33,706 bases of DNA from Gordonia polyisoprenivorans NBRC 16320 = JCM 10675 (GCF_000241325.1 NZ_BAEI01000071.1:1-33706), one strand, 5' to 3'. Positions 15,434-24,484 are shown, counted from the stretch's first letter. The notes: generated by a model not told the origin, from the sequence alone. Numbers and translations: made by a program.

Positions 15434-17125
15434 TCACCCTCGATCCCACGTCGCACGATGGACACACCGTCCGTCGAGGTAGGTCTGGGCAACCCGCGTC
15501 TCGGCGATCTGATCGGCGGGATGCTCGAACGGATCCCGGTCGAGCACCACGAGATCGGCGTCGGCGCCGACCCGGATCGTTCCGGCCGAATCCCGACGAT
15601 TGACGTGCGCCGAACCTGCGGTATACGCCGCGATGGCGGTCATCAGATCGATCCGCTGTTCGGGCAGGAAGACCGCGGCGTCCGACCCCACTCCCGGGAG
15701 CACGCGGTTCACCGCGACGTGGATGCCGTGCCACGGATCGGCGCTGCTGACCGGCCAGTCGCTGCCTGCTGCGATCGTCGCACCGGCACGCACCAGGTCG
15801 GCGAACGGGTACTGCCGGCGCGTGCGCTCGGGCCCCAGGAACGGGATGGTGAGTTCGTCCATCTGGGGCTCGTGGGCGGCCCACAGCGGTTGGATGTTCG
15901 CCGTCGCCCCGAGATCGCGGAACCGTCGGATGTCCGAAGCGGCGACCACCTGAAGGTGCGCCAGATGAGGCCGGGTGTCCCGGAAACCGTGTGCGACGCG
16001 GGCAGCTTCGATGGCGTCGAGGGCGTCGCGAACCGCCCTGTCTCCGAGGGCGTGAAAATGTGTCTGGAATCCCGCGGCGTCGAGTTCGACGACGAATCTC
16101 GCGAGTGCATCCGGTTCGATGAACGTCGTCCCGCGGTGGGTGCCGGGACATCCACAGGACGTCAGGTACGGATCGAGCATTGCGGCCGTGTGGGATTCGG
16201 CGATGCCGTCGACCATCAGCTTGACCGTGTCGGCGCGCAGCCGCCCGCCCGCTGACCGGTGGTGGTCGAGTTCGCGGCGTTCGAGGAGTGCGCGTCGCTC
16301 GAGGAGGTCGGCGATCTGCTCGGCACCACGGTCTCGGTCCCACCACTGTGCGAGAACCACACGCGCGGTGAGGAGCCCGTCGTCCGCCGCCTTCACGTAC
16401 GCGTCGAAGGTGTCCGGCAGGGGGCCGCCGGCCCCGACGAGCGCGTCCTGCCAGGCACCAACCCCCAACGAGTGCAGGTGGGCCTGTGCTGCGAGCAGCG
16501 CCTCGGTCATGTCGTCGAGCGACGGCGCCGGCACGAGACGACCGACGAGGTTCATCGCCGACTCCTGCAGCATTCCCGTGGGATGGCCATCACGGTCCCG
16601 TTCGATCCGGCCGCCGGCGGGATCGGGTGTGTCCCGATCGATGCCGGCCCGTTCCAGAGCGCGACTGTTCACCCACGCTCCGTGATGATCGCGATTGGGT
16701 AGGTAGACCGGACGATCGGTAACGACCCGATCGAGCATCGCCGCGGTGGGTGTGCCACCGGCAAAGGCCTCCAGCGACCATCCGCCCCCGCAGATCCACT
16801 CGGTGGCGGGATGTGCGGCGGCATAGGCTGCGACGGCGGCGACGGTCGACGACTCGTCGGCAACCTCGGTGAGGTCACAGCGCAAGGACTCCAACATCGC
16901 GCCGACGGGGTGCACGTGCGCGTCCTGAAAAGCCGGAACCAGCAGTCTGCCTTCGAGGTTCACGACCTCGGTTCGTGGTCCGATCCGGTCGGTCACCTCG
17001 CTGCCGAGGGCCACGATGCGTCCGTCCGCGACGGCCACACCGCCACATCGGCTGCGGGCTGCATCGGCGGTCAGTACCGGGCCGCGGCAGAACACGAGAT
17101 CGGCGTGGGCGTCGGTGATGGTCAT
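15434..17125 (-). CDS. YtcJ-like metal-dependent amidohydrolase
   Basis: This is a 563-residue amidohydrolase of the Amidohydro_3 type (YtcJ / N-substituted formamide deformylase group). Composite beta-sandwich parts lie at both ends, and a TIM barrel carries the metal site: FQDAHVHP (HxH), HFHALGDRA, HLAHLQV and GSDWPVSSADP with the last Asp ligand. The C-terminus has ADADLVVLDRDPF, typical of this group. There is no signal peptide, so it is cytosolic. ATG at 17125. It lies 60 bases after an amino-acid-type permease, so the pair probably imports and hydrolyses an amide or N-acylated compound. The substrate is not readable from the sequence. Confidence 0.9.
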   Translation of the reverse strand: MTITDAHADLVFCRGPVLTADAARSRCGGVAVADGRIVALGSEVTDRIGPRTEVVNLEGRLLVPAFQDAHVHPVGAMLESLRCDLTEVADESSTVAAVAAYAAAHPATEWICGGGWSLEAFAGGTPTAAMLDRVVTDRPVYLPNRDHHGAWVNSRALERAGIDRDTPDPAGGRIERDRDGHPTGMLQESAMNLVGRLVPAPSLDDMTEALLAAQAHLHSLGVGAWQDALVGAGGPLPDTFDAYVKAADDGLLTARVVLAQWWDRDRGAEQIADLLERRALLERRELDHHRSAGGRLRADTVKLMVDGIAESHTAAMLDPYLTSCGCPGTHRGTTFIEPDALARFVVELDAAGFQTHFHALGDRAVRDALDAIEAARVAHGFRDTRPHLAHLQVVAASDIRRFRDLGATANIQPLWAAHEPQMDELTIPFLGPERTRRQYPFADLVRAGATIAAGSDWPVSSADPWHGIHVAVNRVLPGVGSDAAVFLPEQRIDLMTAIAAYTAGSAHVNRRDSAGTIRVGADADLVVLDRDPFEHPADQIAETRVAQTYLDGRCVHRATWDRG

Positions 17126-17185
17126 GGTGGTCTCCGATCGGGATTCGACGAGGTGTCCGGTGGGGTGTCTTCCGGGGTGAGTCGG

Positions 17186-18718
17186 TCAAGCGGTGGTGCC
17201 CGGCTCCACCGCGGTACCCGCCGGATTGAGGTCGAGGGATGCCGCGTCGCTACCGCGGCCGGACACGAAGTAGGGGGACTTGCGGACCCATTTGCCCACG
17301 GCGGCCATCACCATCCCGGACAGGAACATCGCTGCCGGTACCGACAACAGGAACCATCCGTTGTCGGGGGTGAATGCGAAGTGATCGGTCCCGTCGATCC
17401 AGGTCCACGCCAAATAACCGGCGAGCCCGAACAAGACGACACCACTCAGCAGCGGGGCCACCACCGCGGGGAGGGCGCGCAGCGGATCCGTCCGCAGGGT
17501 TCCGCGGAACCGCACAGCGGCCGCCAGCCCGGTGAGCCCGTACCACAGGGCGACCACCAGGCCGACGGAGTTGACGCCGGCCAGGATCAGATCGCTGAGC
17601 TTGGGGATGATCAGCGCCGCAAGCGCGATGGCCCCGGACAGCACGGCGACGCAGATGGTCCCTTGGGCCGGCGTGCCGAAGCGTGGATGAATGCGGGTCC
17701 ACATCGGTCCCAGTGTGCGATCCCGCCCCATGGCCAGCAGGAAGCGCGCGCTCGGGATCAGCGTTGCCTGCACCGATGCGATGACCGAGAATGCCAGTGC
17801 GAGAACGGGTAACGACGCCATCGGTGCGGCGGCCAGGACCTCACCGAAATGTTCGAGTCCCGCACTTCCCGAGGCGATCAGGTCGTCCTGCGGGATCACC
17901 CGCTGAAACGACACAGCAGCAAGGACGAACAGTCCCAGGGCGAGCAGTACGGTCATGATTCCGGCACGCGAGGCGTCGCGCGGGTGCCGGACCTCTTCGG
18001 TGACTGCGAACGCGGCCTCGAAACCCCAGTAGCAGAACACGGCGACGACCAACCCCTGCGCGAGCACCGTCCACGACGGAATCGCGAAGGGATCGAACCA
18101 GTTCCACGCAAAGCGCTGATGCCCGACGAACAGACCGTACACGCAGAAGCCGAGCAGTACGGCGTACTCGAAGATCAGCAGATACTTCTGCAGCCGGGCG
18201 GCGATGACGGCACCACGAATCGCGGTCAACGTCAACGGGATCAGCAGGACCAGGCCGAGGATGGTGGTCTGCAGTGTGGAGTTCGCGTCGAGGACCAGTC
18301 CGGCGATCGTCGTCACGTGCAGACCACCGAGGAGTTGGATCAGGGCGGACCCGGCGATCGCGGTCGTGTAGGAGAGAAAGACCAGGGTGGCGAGCAACTG
18401 ACACCAGCCGGACAGGAACCCGAGCCAGGGGCTCAACGTGTGCCCGACCCAGACATAACTGTTGCCGCAGCTCGCCTCCACGCGATTGAGGGACGCATAG
18501 CCGATGGCGATTCCGATGATGGGCAGGAATGCCAGCACCACCAGGATCGGGAGTTGCAGTCCCACAATGGCCGCCGTGGTGGCCAGTCCGACGCCGATCG
18601 TGGTGGTGACCGCGGTACTCGACGCCGCGATCGCCACACCGTCCATGGTGCTGAGGGATCTGCGCAGTGTGGGCGTGGCCATCGGGCGGTCTGAGAATTC
18701 GGAAGTCGGCATGAGCAC
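17186..18718 (-). CDS. APC-superfamily amino acid / amine permease
   Basis: This is an integral membrane transporter of about 510 residues with roughly twelve hydrophobic segments. It begins LSTMDGVAIAASSTAVTT, the unwound first helix region of APC transporters. It also has YWGFEAAFAVTEEVRHPR, the loop motif seen in amino acid permeases after helix 6, and ARFLLAMGRDRTLGPMW. Start is GTG at 18718 or ATG at 18712; both are in frame, with GAAAG upstream. It heads a two-gene unit with the amidohydrolase and is divergent from a TetR-type regulator. Substrate class (amino acid, amide or amine) is inferred from family and neighbour only. Confidence 0.88.
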   Translation of the reverse strand: MLMPTSEFSDRPMATPTLRRSLSTMDGVAIAASSTAVTTTIGVGLATTAAIVGLQLPILVVLAFLPIIGIAIGYASLNRVEASCGNSYVWVGHTLSPWLGFLSGWCQLLATLVFLSYTTAIAGSALIQLLGGLHVTTIAGLVLDANSTLQTTILGLVLLIPLTLTAIRGAVIAARLQKYLLIFEYAVLLGFCVYGLFVGHQRFAWNWFDPFAIPSWTVLAQGLVVAVFCYWGFEAAFAVTEEVRHPRDASRAGIMTVLLALGLFVLAAVSFQRVIPQDDLIASGSAGLEHFGEVLAAAPMASLPVLALAFSVIASVQATLIPSARFLLAMGRDRTLGPMWTRIHPRFGTPAQGTICVAVLSGAIALAALIIPKLSDLILAGVNSVGLVVALWYGLTGLAAAVRFRGTLRTDPLRALPAVVAPLLSGVVLFGLAGYLAWTWIDGTDHFAFTPDNGWFLLSVPAAMFLSGMVMAAVGKWVRKSPYFVSGRGSDAASLDLNPAGTAVEPGTTA

Positions 18719-18829
18719 AACAGCTTTCGTGGTGAGCGAAGTCGGGGCGGTGACGTCGTCGAGGTCGATGCCCTGCCGCCACGGCGCGGCAAACGAGCAG
18801 GTGTGTGAAAGACAACACCCGCCGACTTT

Positions 18830-18852
18830 TTATGTCTAGGGTGTTGACATAA
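18830..18852. promoter_or_regulatory. Palindromic operator between the permease and TetR genes
   Basis: TTATGTC-N9-GACATAA is a perfect 7-bp inverted repeat in the only AT-rich patch of the 176-base divergent gap. It overlaps TTGACA (18844-18849), a good -35 for the tetR gene, although no clear -10 follows. A second, longer inverted repeat is nested around it: GACAACACCC (18811-18820) and GGGTGTTGAC (18839-18848), one mismatch. It is probably the site of the adjacent TetR protein. Confidence 0.6.
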
Positions 18853-18894
18853 GAGCCGTCACGGCAGGTCGAGGCGAGAACGAGGGAGCCGACG

Positions 18895-19629
18895 ATGATG
18901 GTCACCAGGGCGAACAGCGGCGAGCGGCGCCGACGCAGGCCGACCAAATCCGGCGCGGTGCTCACCGAGCAAATGATCATCGATGCCGCCACGAGATTGC
19001 TCAGGCTGCACGGCAGCGAGGGGCTGTCGGTCCGACGTCTCGGCGTTGCCCTCGGTGCCGATCAAAGCGCCCTGTACCGGTACTTCTCCGGCATCGACGA
19101 CCTCCGCCTGGCCATCGCCGACGAAATGATCGGCCGGGCCCTGCACGGCCTGGAGATCACCGGTGACTGGCGCCGGGATCTCCGGGACTTCGGCCTGCGC
19201 GGGCATGCCGCCTACCTCGCCGATCCCCAGGTGGCGGTGCTGGCCGCCAGTCGCATCACCGGGCGACCCCAGGAGGCCCGGGCGATCGAGCTGGTGCTCG
19301 GCATCCTGCGCACGGCCGGTCTCGACGAGCGACGGGCGGCATACGTCTATCGTGCCCTCGTCGATCAGATGTTGGCCTTCGCGGCGCTCGACGGCGCCGA
19401 ACTCGCCGTGCCCGCCGACACCCGTACCGACGATGCCGAGAAGTGGCAGTCGGTCTATGCCGAGCTCTCGACCACCGACTTCCCCAACATTGCCGCGGCA
19501 GCCGACGATCTGGTGGCCATCGGCCGCAAGAGTGCGTATCCGACAGCGCTCGATCTGACCCTCGATGGAATCGAGGCTTTACTGATCCGACGTGGCCGGC
19601 ACCCACAAGAGCCCACACTCGATGGGTGA
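18895..19629 (+). CDS. TetR-family transcriptional regulator
   Basis: This is a 244-residue regulator. A basic N-terminal arm (RRRRRPTKSG) is followed by a TetR DNA-binding domain at about 22-70, with the helix-turn-helix LSVRRLGVALGADQSALYRY (about 44-63). The remaining helical part should bind a ligand. ATG at 18895 (a second ATG follows directly) has GAGGGAG upstream. It is divergent from the permease-amidohydrolase pair, and a perfect palindrome lies between. It most likely represses that pair and perhaps itself until the transported compound binds. Confidence 0.92.
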   Translation: MMVTRANSGERRRRRPTKSGAVLTEQMIIDAATRLLRLHGSEGLSVRRLGVALGADQSALYRYFSGIDDLRLAIADEMIGRALHGLEITGDWRRDLRDFGLRGHAAYLADPQVAVLAASRITGRPQEARAIELVLGILRTAGLDERRAAYVYRALVDQMLAFAALDGAELAVPADTRTDDAEKWQSVYAELSTTDFPNIAAAADDLVAIGRKSAYPTALDLTLDGIEALLIRRGRHPQEPTLDG

Positions 19630-19768
19630 TTCGACGGTGAATGGTTGCTGCATTGTTGCGAATTCCGGACGGATATCCACAGCATAATCCCGGGCAGAAG
19701 GTGAAATCACTGACTTCTCGATGACTGGACCGAGAAGCCCGGCACGAGATGTGATTACGTGGAGGGTC

Positions 19769-21295
19769 ATGAACGTGACCCACATTTCGGGCCGACATTC
19801 ATCTGACACATCTGCAGCGGTGGCCGCCGGCGCGCTGGCGGCACTGGTGTCCTTCGTCGGTTCCTGGATTCCGCAATTCTGGTACGACGAGATGGCCACG
19901 CTCGGCGCGGCGCGGCGCACGCCCGCACAATTGATGCGGCTCCTCGGCAATGTCGACGCTGTCCACGGCGCCTACTACTGGTTCATGGACGGGTGGTTGC
20001 GCCTCGTCCCGGACACCGAGTTGTGGACCCGTCTACCCGGCGTGGTGGCCATCGGACTCGCCGGCGCAGGCATCCATGTGCTCGCCCGGAGGCTGGCGGG
20101 GCCGACCACGGCACTCGTCGCCGCGGTGTTCTTCGCATTCCTGCCGAGTACCGTTCAGACCGCGACGGAAGCCCGCCCGTATGCCTTCACCGTTGCCGCC
20201 GCGGTCTGGGCCACCCTCGCGTTGGTCACGCTGGTGCGCGCGATCCTCGACGGTCGGCGCTGGTGGCCCGCAGCACTGACCTATGGTGTGCTGCTGGTGA
20301 CGAGCATGGCCTTCTCGATCCTGAGCGCCCCGCTGATGGCCGCTCACGCGCTCAGTGTGCTGATCTCGCGATCGACTCGTCGCGCGATCCCCATCGTGCT
20401 GGCGTGCATGGTTGCCGCGGTGATCGTCGTCTCCCCACTCGTGCTCGCGGTCGCCGACCAATCCGGCCAGGTCGCCTGGATCGGCGGTTACCACTACAAC
20501 CCGGTGCTTCGCGTCAACGACATCGCTTTCCCCAACGCACCGCAATTGACGTTGTTGGCCCTCGTCGTGGGGGTGTGCACGCTCGTCGGTATCGTCCGTG
20601 CACGCGCGGACCGGGGTTCCGTTGCGACGCAGCCACCACCGCCCGGCCTGACGCTGCCGGTGATTGCGTGGCCGTGGCTGATCGTGCCACCGATTCTCTT
20701 GGGCCTGTACTCCCTGATCAGCCCGTCGTTCGTGACGCGGTACCTGTGGTTCGTCGCGCCCGCGGTGGCACTGCTACTCGCGGCGGGCGTGATTCGCCTC
20801 GCCGACAACCGAATCCGGGCCGGGGTGCCGATGGTGGCCGTCTGGACGGCGGCCTTCGTCGTTCTGGCCCTACCGACCGTCGTCTACCTGCACACACCGC
20901 TGACGAAGCCGTACGGCATCGACTATCGTTCGGCCACACAGTATCTCGCCGAACACGTTACGAACGAGGACTGCCTCGTCGAGGGCGATGTCGCGCACGC
21001 CGACGGCACGTCCCGCTACATCGCCGAGGGCTATCCGCAGGGATTCGTGCGCGGGCGAGACATCATGCTCGACGACACTGCCGGGTCGTCCCGCGATCGC
21101 GGGGCACTCTGGGACCGGTCACTGCCCACCGACACGACCGGTCAGCGGGCGCGGGGTTGCCCACGGGTATGGGTGCTCACCGATCGGGAGAACGCGTCGG
21201 TTCCGTCGGATAGTCTGCGTGCGAACGGATTTCGCGAGTCGGGCAGGTTCTCCGGGAAGGACCTCCAGGTGATCGCATTCGTCCCGACCCGGTGA
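19769..21295 (+). CDS. GT-C-type membrane glycosyltransferase (mannosyltransferase-like)
   Basis: This multi-span membrane protein has about 508 residues and about ten hydrophobic segments. After the first segment comes WIPQFWYDEMATL, the Asp-Glu motif in the first external loop of GT-C enzymes that use polyprenyl-phosphate sugars. The C-terminal 120 residues are soluble and extracytoplasmic. Three starts are possible: ATG 19721, ATG 19769 and GTG 19775. GGAGGG at 19761-19766 fits the last two, and I use 19769. It ends ten bases before a convergent dehydrogenase gene. Sugar and acceptor are unknown; cell-wall lipoglycan or arabinogalactan decoration is typical of such enzymes in mycolate-bearing bacteria. 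Confidence 0.82.
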   Translation: MNVTHISGRHSSDTSAAVAAGALAALVSFVGSWIPQFWYDEMATLGAARRTPAQLMRLLGNVDAVHGAYYWFMDGWLRLVPDTELWTRLPGVVAIGLAGAGIHVLARRLAGPTTALVAAVFFAFLPSTVQTATEARPYAFTVAAAVWATLALVTLVRAILDGRRWWPAALTYGVLLVTSMAFSILSAPLMAAHALSVLISRSTRRAIPIVLACMVAAVIVVSPLVLAVADQSGQVAWIGGYHYNPVLRVNDIAFPNAPQLTLLALVVGVCTLVGIVRARADRGSVATQPPPPGLTLPVIAWPWLIVPPILLGLYSLISPSFVTRYLWFVAPAVALLLAAGVIRLADNRIRAGVPMVAVWTAAFVVLALPTVVYLHTPLTKPYGIDYRSATQYLAEHVTNEDCLVEGDVAHADGTSRYIAEGYPQGFVRGRDIMLDDTAGSSRDRGALWDRSLPTDTTGQRARGCPRVWVLTDRENASVPSDSLRANGFRESGRFSGKDLQVIAFVPTR

Positions 21296-21305
21296 CCCCG
21301 CGGTG

Positions 21306-22079
21306 TCAGGTGAAGGCCTTCAGGTCGGGATAATTGGTGATCTCCCAGCCGCCGTCGACGACGAGGCTGGTGCCGTTGATGTAGCTCGCCTGTTCGCCGG
21401 CCAGAAAGAGACAGGCGTAGGCGATCTCCTCGGGTGTGCCCGCCCGGTTCATCACGATCCGATTCAGATAGTCCGTGGCCACCGATTCGATACCGAGGAA
21501 CGGTGCGGTCATCGGCGTATCGACGAGTCCCGGCAGGACGGCGTTGACGCGGATTCCGTCGGCTCCGAGTTCCAGCGCCGCGTTCTTGGTGAAACTCTCG
21601 ACGCCCGCCTTGGCTGCCGCGTACGAGCTGCCTCCATATAGCGGTACATGGGCATTGAGCGACGACACATTGACGATGGCGCCGCCGCGGCCACCGTCGC
21701 GAATCGCTCGTGCAGCATGTCGAGTGACCAGATAGGTGCCCTTGAGCACGACATCGATCGTGGCGTCCCAGTCCGACGTCGGCCCGTCCACGATGGTGCC
21801 GATCCGCGCGATGCCGGCGACGTTGAATGCGACGTCGAGTTGGCCGAACCGCTCGACGGCGAGTGCGACAGCACCGGCGACGTCGTCCTCCTGTGCCACG
21901 TTGCCGGCCACCCCGACGACGGTGTCCCCGAGGCCCTTCGCCACCGACGCGACGCCGTCGGCGTTGAGATCCAGCAGAGCCACGGAGGCTCCCTCGTCGA
22001 CAAGTTTTCGGCCGACCGCAGCGCCGATACCCGAAGCTCCGCCGGTGACCAGCGCGACCTTGCCCTCGAACCGCGACAT
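21306..22079 (-). CDS. Short-chain dehydrogenase/reductase (classical SDR)
   Basis: This is a 257-residue NAD(P)-dependent oxidoreductase. TGGASGIG at 12-19 binds the cofactor, and an Asp at the end of the second strand (LLDLN) suggests NAD over NADP. NVAGIA, the catalytic Ser near 140 (NVSS), and Tyr 154 and Lys 158 in YAAAK complete the active site. The C-terminus has INGTSLVVDGGW, standard for the family. ATG at 22079 has GAGGAGG six bases upstream. It is a single gene, convergent with the glycosyltransferase gene. Substrate not predictable. Confidence 0.94.
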   Translation of the reverse strand: MSRFEGKVALVTGGASGIGAAVGRKLVDEGASVALLDLNADGVASVAKGLGDTVVGVAGNVAQEDDVAGAVALAVERFGQLDVAFNVAGIARIGTIVDGPTSDWDATIDVVLKGTYLVTRHAARAIRDGGRGGAIVNVSSLNAHVPLYGGSSYAAAKAGVESFTKNAALELGADGIRVNAVLPGLVDTPMTAPFLGIESVATDYLNRIVMNRAGTPEEIAYACLFLAGEQASYINGTSLVVDGGWEITNYPDLKAFT

Positions 22080-22321
22080 GGTTGTCCTCCTCAGTCAGGT
22101 GTGCACACCACGGATGTGATGCTCCCCACACCGTAGGGAGCATCATGCGCGTTGGACATTCCCCGACAGGGGCAGCACAAATAGCACTTTCGTGGAATAG
22201 GAACACACTCGACGCGTCAGAGCACCGTCGACGCAGTCACCACGGGTTCGGCCGGGGGCGCGCACACCGATCGGCTCGAGGGGTCCCGAGGCTCGTCCTT
22301 CGCCCCGATGGTCGAGGCGCT

Positions 22322-22338
22322 CGGCGCCCCAGGCGCCG
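22322..22338 (-). terminator. GC hairpin just after nadC
   Basis: CGGCGCC-CCA-GGCGCCG is a perfect 7-bp stem with a 3-base loop, starting seven bases past the nadC stop. No T-run follows, which is common for actinobacterial terminators. The rest of the 266-base gap (22080-22345) up to the dehydrogenase start shows nothing else I can name. Confidence 0.5.
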
Positions 22339-22345
22339 GTTGGCT

Positions 22346-23245
22346 TCAGGTGATGATGTCGAGCCCGAGATCGAGCACGGTCACCGAGTGGGTGAGCGCT
22401 CCCACGGCGAGATAGTCAACGCCGGTGCGGGCGTATTCGGCAGCGACGTCGAGCGACAGACCGCCGGAACTCTCCAGCTTGGTCTGCGGGGACCGAGAAT
22501 TGCGGCGCTGCACCGCGATCTGGGTGGCCCAGGGCTCGAAGTTGTCCAGGAGTACCAGTTGCGGCGACAATTCGAGAACCTCGTCGAACTGTTCGAGCGA
22601 ATCGACCTCGACCTCCACCGGCAGCTCCGGCGCGGCCGCGCGCACGGCCTCCAGCGCGGCGCGGACCGACCCGGCCGCGGCCACATGGTTGTCCTTGATC
22701 AGTGCGGCGTCACCCAGGCCCATCCGATGGTTGGCACCGCCGCCGGCGCGGACGGCGTACTTCTGCAGAGACCGCATGCCGGGCAAGGTCTTCCGGGAAT
22801 CCCTGATCTTGACGTCGGTACCGGCGACCGCGTCGACCCACGCCGCAGTCGCGGTGGCGATCCCCGACAGGTGACACAGCAGATTCAGACAGGTGCGCTC
22901 GGCGGTGAGCAGAGACGCGGTCGGTGCATGTACCGCGAGGACCGTGTCGCCGGGTGCCACTCGCGTGCCGTCGGGCACAACCTCGGTCACCGTGTACGCC
23001 CCTACACCGATGACCTCGTCGAACACCGCCTGCGCCACCGGGATTCCGGCGACGACGCCGTGTTGGCGGGACACGATCGCGGCGTCGGTGCTCGCGTCCG
23101 GCGCCACCGTGGCCGCGGTGGTCACGTCGGGTCCGTAGCGCAGGTCCTCGTCCAGTGCGGTGCGGATGAGCGCGCGGATCTCGTCGGTGATCTCGAGTTC
23201 GTCTCGGCCCGTGGCCGTTTCCTGCCCGACGAACGTGGCACTCAT
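22346..23245 (-). CDS. nadC: Nicotinate-nucleotide pyrophosphorylase (quinolinate phosphoribosyltransferase)
   Basis: NadC joins quinolinate to PRPP and releases CO2 to give nicotinate mononucleotide. The protein has 299 residues. AERTCLNLLCHLSGIAT, the basic PRPP/quinolinate site KIRDSRKTLPGMR, NHRMGLGDAALIKDNH, VEVEVDSLEQ and LESSGGL are all standard. ATG at 23245 follows the nadA stop by four bases, so both are translated from one message. In mycobacteria nadB sits between the two; here it does not. Confidence 0.97.
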   Translation of the reverse strand: MSATFVGQETATGRDELEITDEIRALIRTALDEDLRYGPDVTTAATVAPDASTDAAIVSRQHGVVAGIPVAQAVFDEVIGVGAYTVTEVVPDGTRVAPGDTVLAVHAPTASLLTAERTCLNLLCHLSGIATATAAWVDAVAGTDVKIRDSRKTLPGMRSLQKYAVRAGGGANHRMGLGDAALIKDNHVAAAGSVRAALEAVRAAAPELPVEVEVDSLEQFDEVLELSPQLVLLDNFEPWATQIAVQRRNSRSPQTKLESSGGLSLDVAAEYARTGVDYLAVGALTHSVTVLDLGLDIIT

Positions 23246-23249
23246 CGCG

Positions 23250-24311
23250 TCACTCCCCCGAGCCCGGATTGCCGATCGCGATCATCCGCTCGACGCTGCG
23301 ACGTGCACGCTCGGCGACGTCGTCGGCGACGAACACCTCGTCGCGGCCCTCCCGCAACGCACGCAGTAGCGCAGCCGGGGTGATCATCTTCATGTACGGG
23401 CACGAAGCGCGATCGTTGACGGCCTGGAAGTCGATGCCGGGGGCGGCCTTTCGCAGCTGGTGCAACATGCCGATCTCGGTGGCGACGAGGACCTGTTTGG
23501 CACCGGTGGCGCGGGCGGCGTCGATCATCCCGCCGGTGGAGAGGATCTTGACCCTGTCGTCGGGAACCGCGCCCTCACCGGCGAGGTACAACGCCGATGT
23601 GGCGCAACCGCATTCGGGGTGGATGAACAGGTCCGCGTCGGGGTGGGCGTTGGCCTGCGCGGTCAGCTCGTCACCGTTGATCCCGGCGTGCACGTGGCAT
23701 TCGCCGGCCCAGATGTGGATGTTGTCGCGGCCGGTCTCACGCTTGACGTGTGCCCCGAGGAACTGATCGGGCAGGAAGAGCACATCACGCTCGGGATCGA
23801 TCGAGGCGACCACGTCGACGGCGTTCGACGAGGTGCAGCAGATGTCGGTGAGGCCTTTGACCTCGGCGGTGGTGTTCACGTAGGAGACCACGACGGCGTC
23901 GGGGAACTCCTCCTTCCAGGCGCGCAGGTCGTCGGCGGTGATCGAGTCGGCCAGCGAACAGCCGGCGCGGGCGTCGGGAATGAGCACACGCTTGTCGGGG
24001 CTCAGGATCTTCGCGGTCTCGGCCATGAAATGCACACCGCAGAAGACGATTTCGTCGGAGTCGACCTCCGCGGCGATGCGCGACAGGGCCAGCGAGTCGC
24101 CGACGTGGTCGGCGACGTCCTGGATGGCCGGCAGCTCATAATTGTGGGCGAGCAGCGTGGCATTGCGGGCACGTGCGAGGCGTCGGATCTCCTCGGCCCA
24201 CTCCGCGGTCGGTTCGACACCGGTGTATCCCCCGGGACCGTCCACCCACCGGGCGTCGATCAGTGCCGGCGTGGTGCCGCCGACGGCGATGCGGTCGCTG
24301 GTGATGCTCAT
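23250..24311 (-). CDS. nadA: Quinolinate synthase A
   Basis: NadA condenses iminoaspartate with dihydroxyacetone phosphate to quinolinate, using a [4Fe-4S] cluster. The protein has 353 residues. The three cluster cysteines are in FCGVHFMAETAK (about 91), HPECGCATS and DRASCPYMK. LLAHNYELPAIQDVADHVGD and STGGM are other family marks. ATG at 24311. Its substrate is normally made by L-aspartate oxidase NadB, which is not encoded between nadA and nadC nor elsewhere in the window. An inverted repeat about 65 bases upstream may be its operator. Confidence 0.97.
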   Translation of the reverse strand: MSITSDRIAVGGTTPALIDARWVDGPGGYTGVEPTAEWAEEIRRLARARNATLLAHNYELPAIQDVADHVGDSLALSRIAAEVDSDEIVFCGVHFMAETAKILSPDKRVLIPDARAGCSLADSITADDLRAWKEEFPDAVVVSYVNTTAEVKGLTDICCTSSNAVDVVASIDPERDVLFLPDQFLGAHVKRETGRDNIHIWAGECHVHAGINGDELTAQANAHPDADLFIHPECGCATSALYLAGEGAVPDDRVKILSTGGMIDAARATGAKQVLVATEIGMLHQLRKAAPGIDFQAVNDRASCPYMKMITPAALLRALREGRDEVFVADDVAERARRSVERMIAIGNPGSGE

Positions 24312-24376
24312 CTGCCACTCCGTCCTTCATGCCGCTCGGGCATTGCTGCTCGCGGCACGGGCTGTGCTCCGAGACC

Positions 24377-24401
24377 GGTTTTCGACTACTGATCGAAAAC
24401 C
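24377..24401. promoter_or_regulatory. Inverted repeat just downstream of a likely nadA -10 box
   Basis: GGTTTTCGA-N7-TCGAAAACC is a perfect 9-bp inverted repeat. On the minus strand, TACGAT (24415-24410) fits a -10 box, and the repeat would cover the start of the transcript, a common repressor position. The NrtR-type regulator encoded at 25080-25793 is the natural candidate, but I did not match it to a known box. Confidence 0.55.
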
Positions 24402-24472
24402 TGGTGATCATCGTAACACCGGCCCGTGCGCGGACATTCCGGCGCACACGAGTAGTTCCAAGCGCATTCCAA

Positions 24473-24484
24473 GTAGTCCACTAC
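24473..24484. promoter_or_regulatory. Short palindrome upstream of the LuxR-type gene
   Basis: GTAGT-CC-ACTAC is a perfect 12-bp palindrome. A related half GTAGTTCC lies about 20 bases before it (from 24452). It could be an operator for the LuxR-type gene at 24573 or part of the nadA control region. Support is shape only. Confidence 0.35.

Noticed and set aside
23246..23249. nadB hidden between nadA and nadC
   Set aside because: Only four bases separate the two genes, and no FAD-binding flavoprotein frame appears on either strand nearby.
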